From: a virus | DNA: 37,598 bases | Strand: one strand, 5' to 3' | Virus record (IMG/VR): IMGVR_UViG_3300034112_001864 | Span: 1-37,598 of that record | In this document: positions 37,103 through 37,598 of the stretch, one piece after another | Position numbering within the stretch: the first letter of the stretch is position 1 | How the letters are laid out: every line of letters starts with the position of its first letter | Translations under genes and position numbers: made by a program | Notes under the pieces: model-generated | What the model was told of the DNA's origin: nothing | What the model saw: the letters and a program-made list of their open reading frames with translations, nothing else | The model's database searches: none

Positions 37103-37598
37103 TGGCGGGCTTTAGCTCACTCGACAATCTGATCTCAAACGTCTCCAACTCGGGGAAGTTCTTTCGCGCCGATTGGAACAAGAACCACGCCACGGGCGGC
37201 ACGGTGATTGCGGGCTCGTGGCAATGCCTACTCGGCGGCGCAGGCAACCCAGGCGCGAACACGCAGCTAGGCTCTGGCGTGACGCTGGTTCAGAAGCCAC
37301 TCTATGACTTCACCTCGACGGCTGGCGCGATCCAGCATGGCGGCGCGGTCAACGCAGCTTACGATGGCTACAAGGTGCTCCTGAATGCGAGCGCCTATAG
37401 CGCTGCGGCCACGACTATGCCTGCCGTGTTCATGCTGTGCGACTTCCTCTCCTATGCGACGCTGACCAACGCCACGATCTCGACGGCTGGCACCAAGACC
37501 TTCGTCAACACCGAGGCGGTGACATTCTCGTCTTCGTCGGGCCTGTTGATGACCACGGCGGCAGACTACGACACCTACACGCCGGTTCGCTTCACGAC
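37102..37598 (+). CDS. Virion structural protein (3' partial), at least 165 aa
   Basis: ATG 37102 overlaps the preceding stop (TGATG), and the frame stays open to the window edge. It resembles its neighbour in composition and in a conserved MLCDFLSYATL-type segment. The 3' end is missing. Runs into the unseen part of the late operon, which should reach the gp10-like gene at the left edge if the genome is circular. Confidence 0.7.
   Translation, partial: MAGFSSLDNLISNVSNSGKFFRADWNKNHATGGTVIAGSWQCLLGGAGNPGANTQLGSGVTLVQKPLYDFTSTAGAIQHGGAVNAAYDGYKVLLNASAYSAAATTMPAVFMLCDFLSYATLTNATISTAGTKTFVNTEAVTFSSSSGLLMTTAADYDTYTPVRFT

Noticed and set aside
1-37598. Integrated prophage with host flanks.
   Set aside because: No host genes are visible on either edge and the att site is internal with phage genes on both sides.

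Overview
The window is a GC-rich temperate phage genome (or extrachromosomal/circularly permuted prophage form) of the P22-like podovirus type. No bacterial housekeeping gene is visible. The portal, scaffold, P22-type coat and gp10-like tail hub genes, and the lack of any visible tape-measure or sheath gene, point to a short-tailed virion. The host is probably an alphaproteobacterium using the CtrA/GcrA/CcrM cell-cycle circuit (Caulobacterales or a related group). This is inferred from a phage GcrA-family regulator, an exact TTAA-N7-TTAA site and the Alphaproteobacteria-like look of many small proteins.

Layout. 1-6377 (+): end of the late region, with a gp10-like hub (cut by the window start), a neck/fibre-associated protein, a long tail fibre/spike, small proteins, a holin candidate, nested inner and outer spanins and an HNH nuclease. 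6405-7612 (-): an unrecognised two-gene membrane cassette behind a TTAA-N7-TTAA inverted repeat. 7613-8575: mostly non-coding, with palindromes, a terminator, one small Cys-rich gene and an attP site carrying the 3' half of a tRNA-Ser(GCT). 8576-15426 (-): leftward early operon of integrase, excisionase-like protein, GIY-YIG-type protein, secreted Rap1a/Tai-like protein, RecT, HNH nuclease and many small genes. 15459-16020: immunity region with terminator, cI-like repressor and operator-like repeats, opposite a Cro/YdaS-like gene. 16328-16642 (-): a small protein ending in a (KS)9 tail made by a hexanucleotide repeat.

16717-25240 (+): rightward early/middle region with HTH proteins, DUF3310, a replication initiator that contains its own iteron cluster (probable origin), a primase-helicase split over two overlapping frames, a DUF559-like nuclease, a GcrA homologue translationally coupled to a Mom-like DNA-modification enzyme, and two promoters with palindromes inside their spacers. 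25426-37598 (+): late region with a tandem winged-helix protein, DUF5681 small-terminase candidate, large terminase, portal, scaffold, coat, head-fibre-like protein, glycosyltransferase and further virion proteins, running off the right edge.

Because lysis/late genes lie left of the att site and the integrase lies right of it, the site is attP inside an unintegrated or circular genome, and the right edge probably continues (through missing sequence) to the left edge. No endolysin is visible. The most interesting points are the coupled GcrA-Mom pair, the TTAA-N7-TTAA-controlled membrane cassette, a repeated AAGCC-N3-TTCC element that directly follows stop codons of late genes, the self-contained iteron origin and the split primase.
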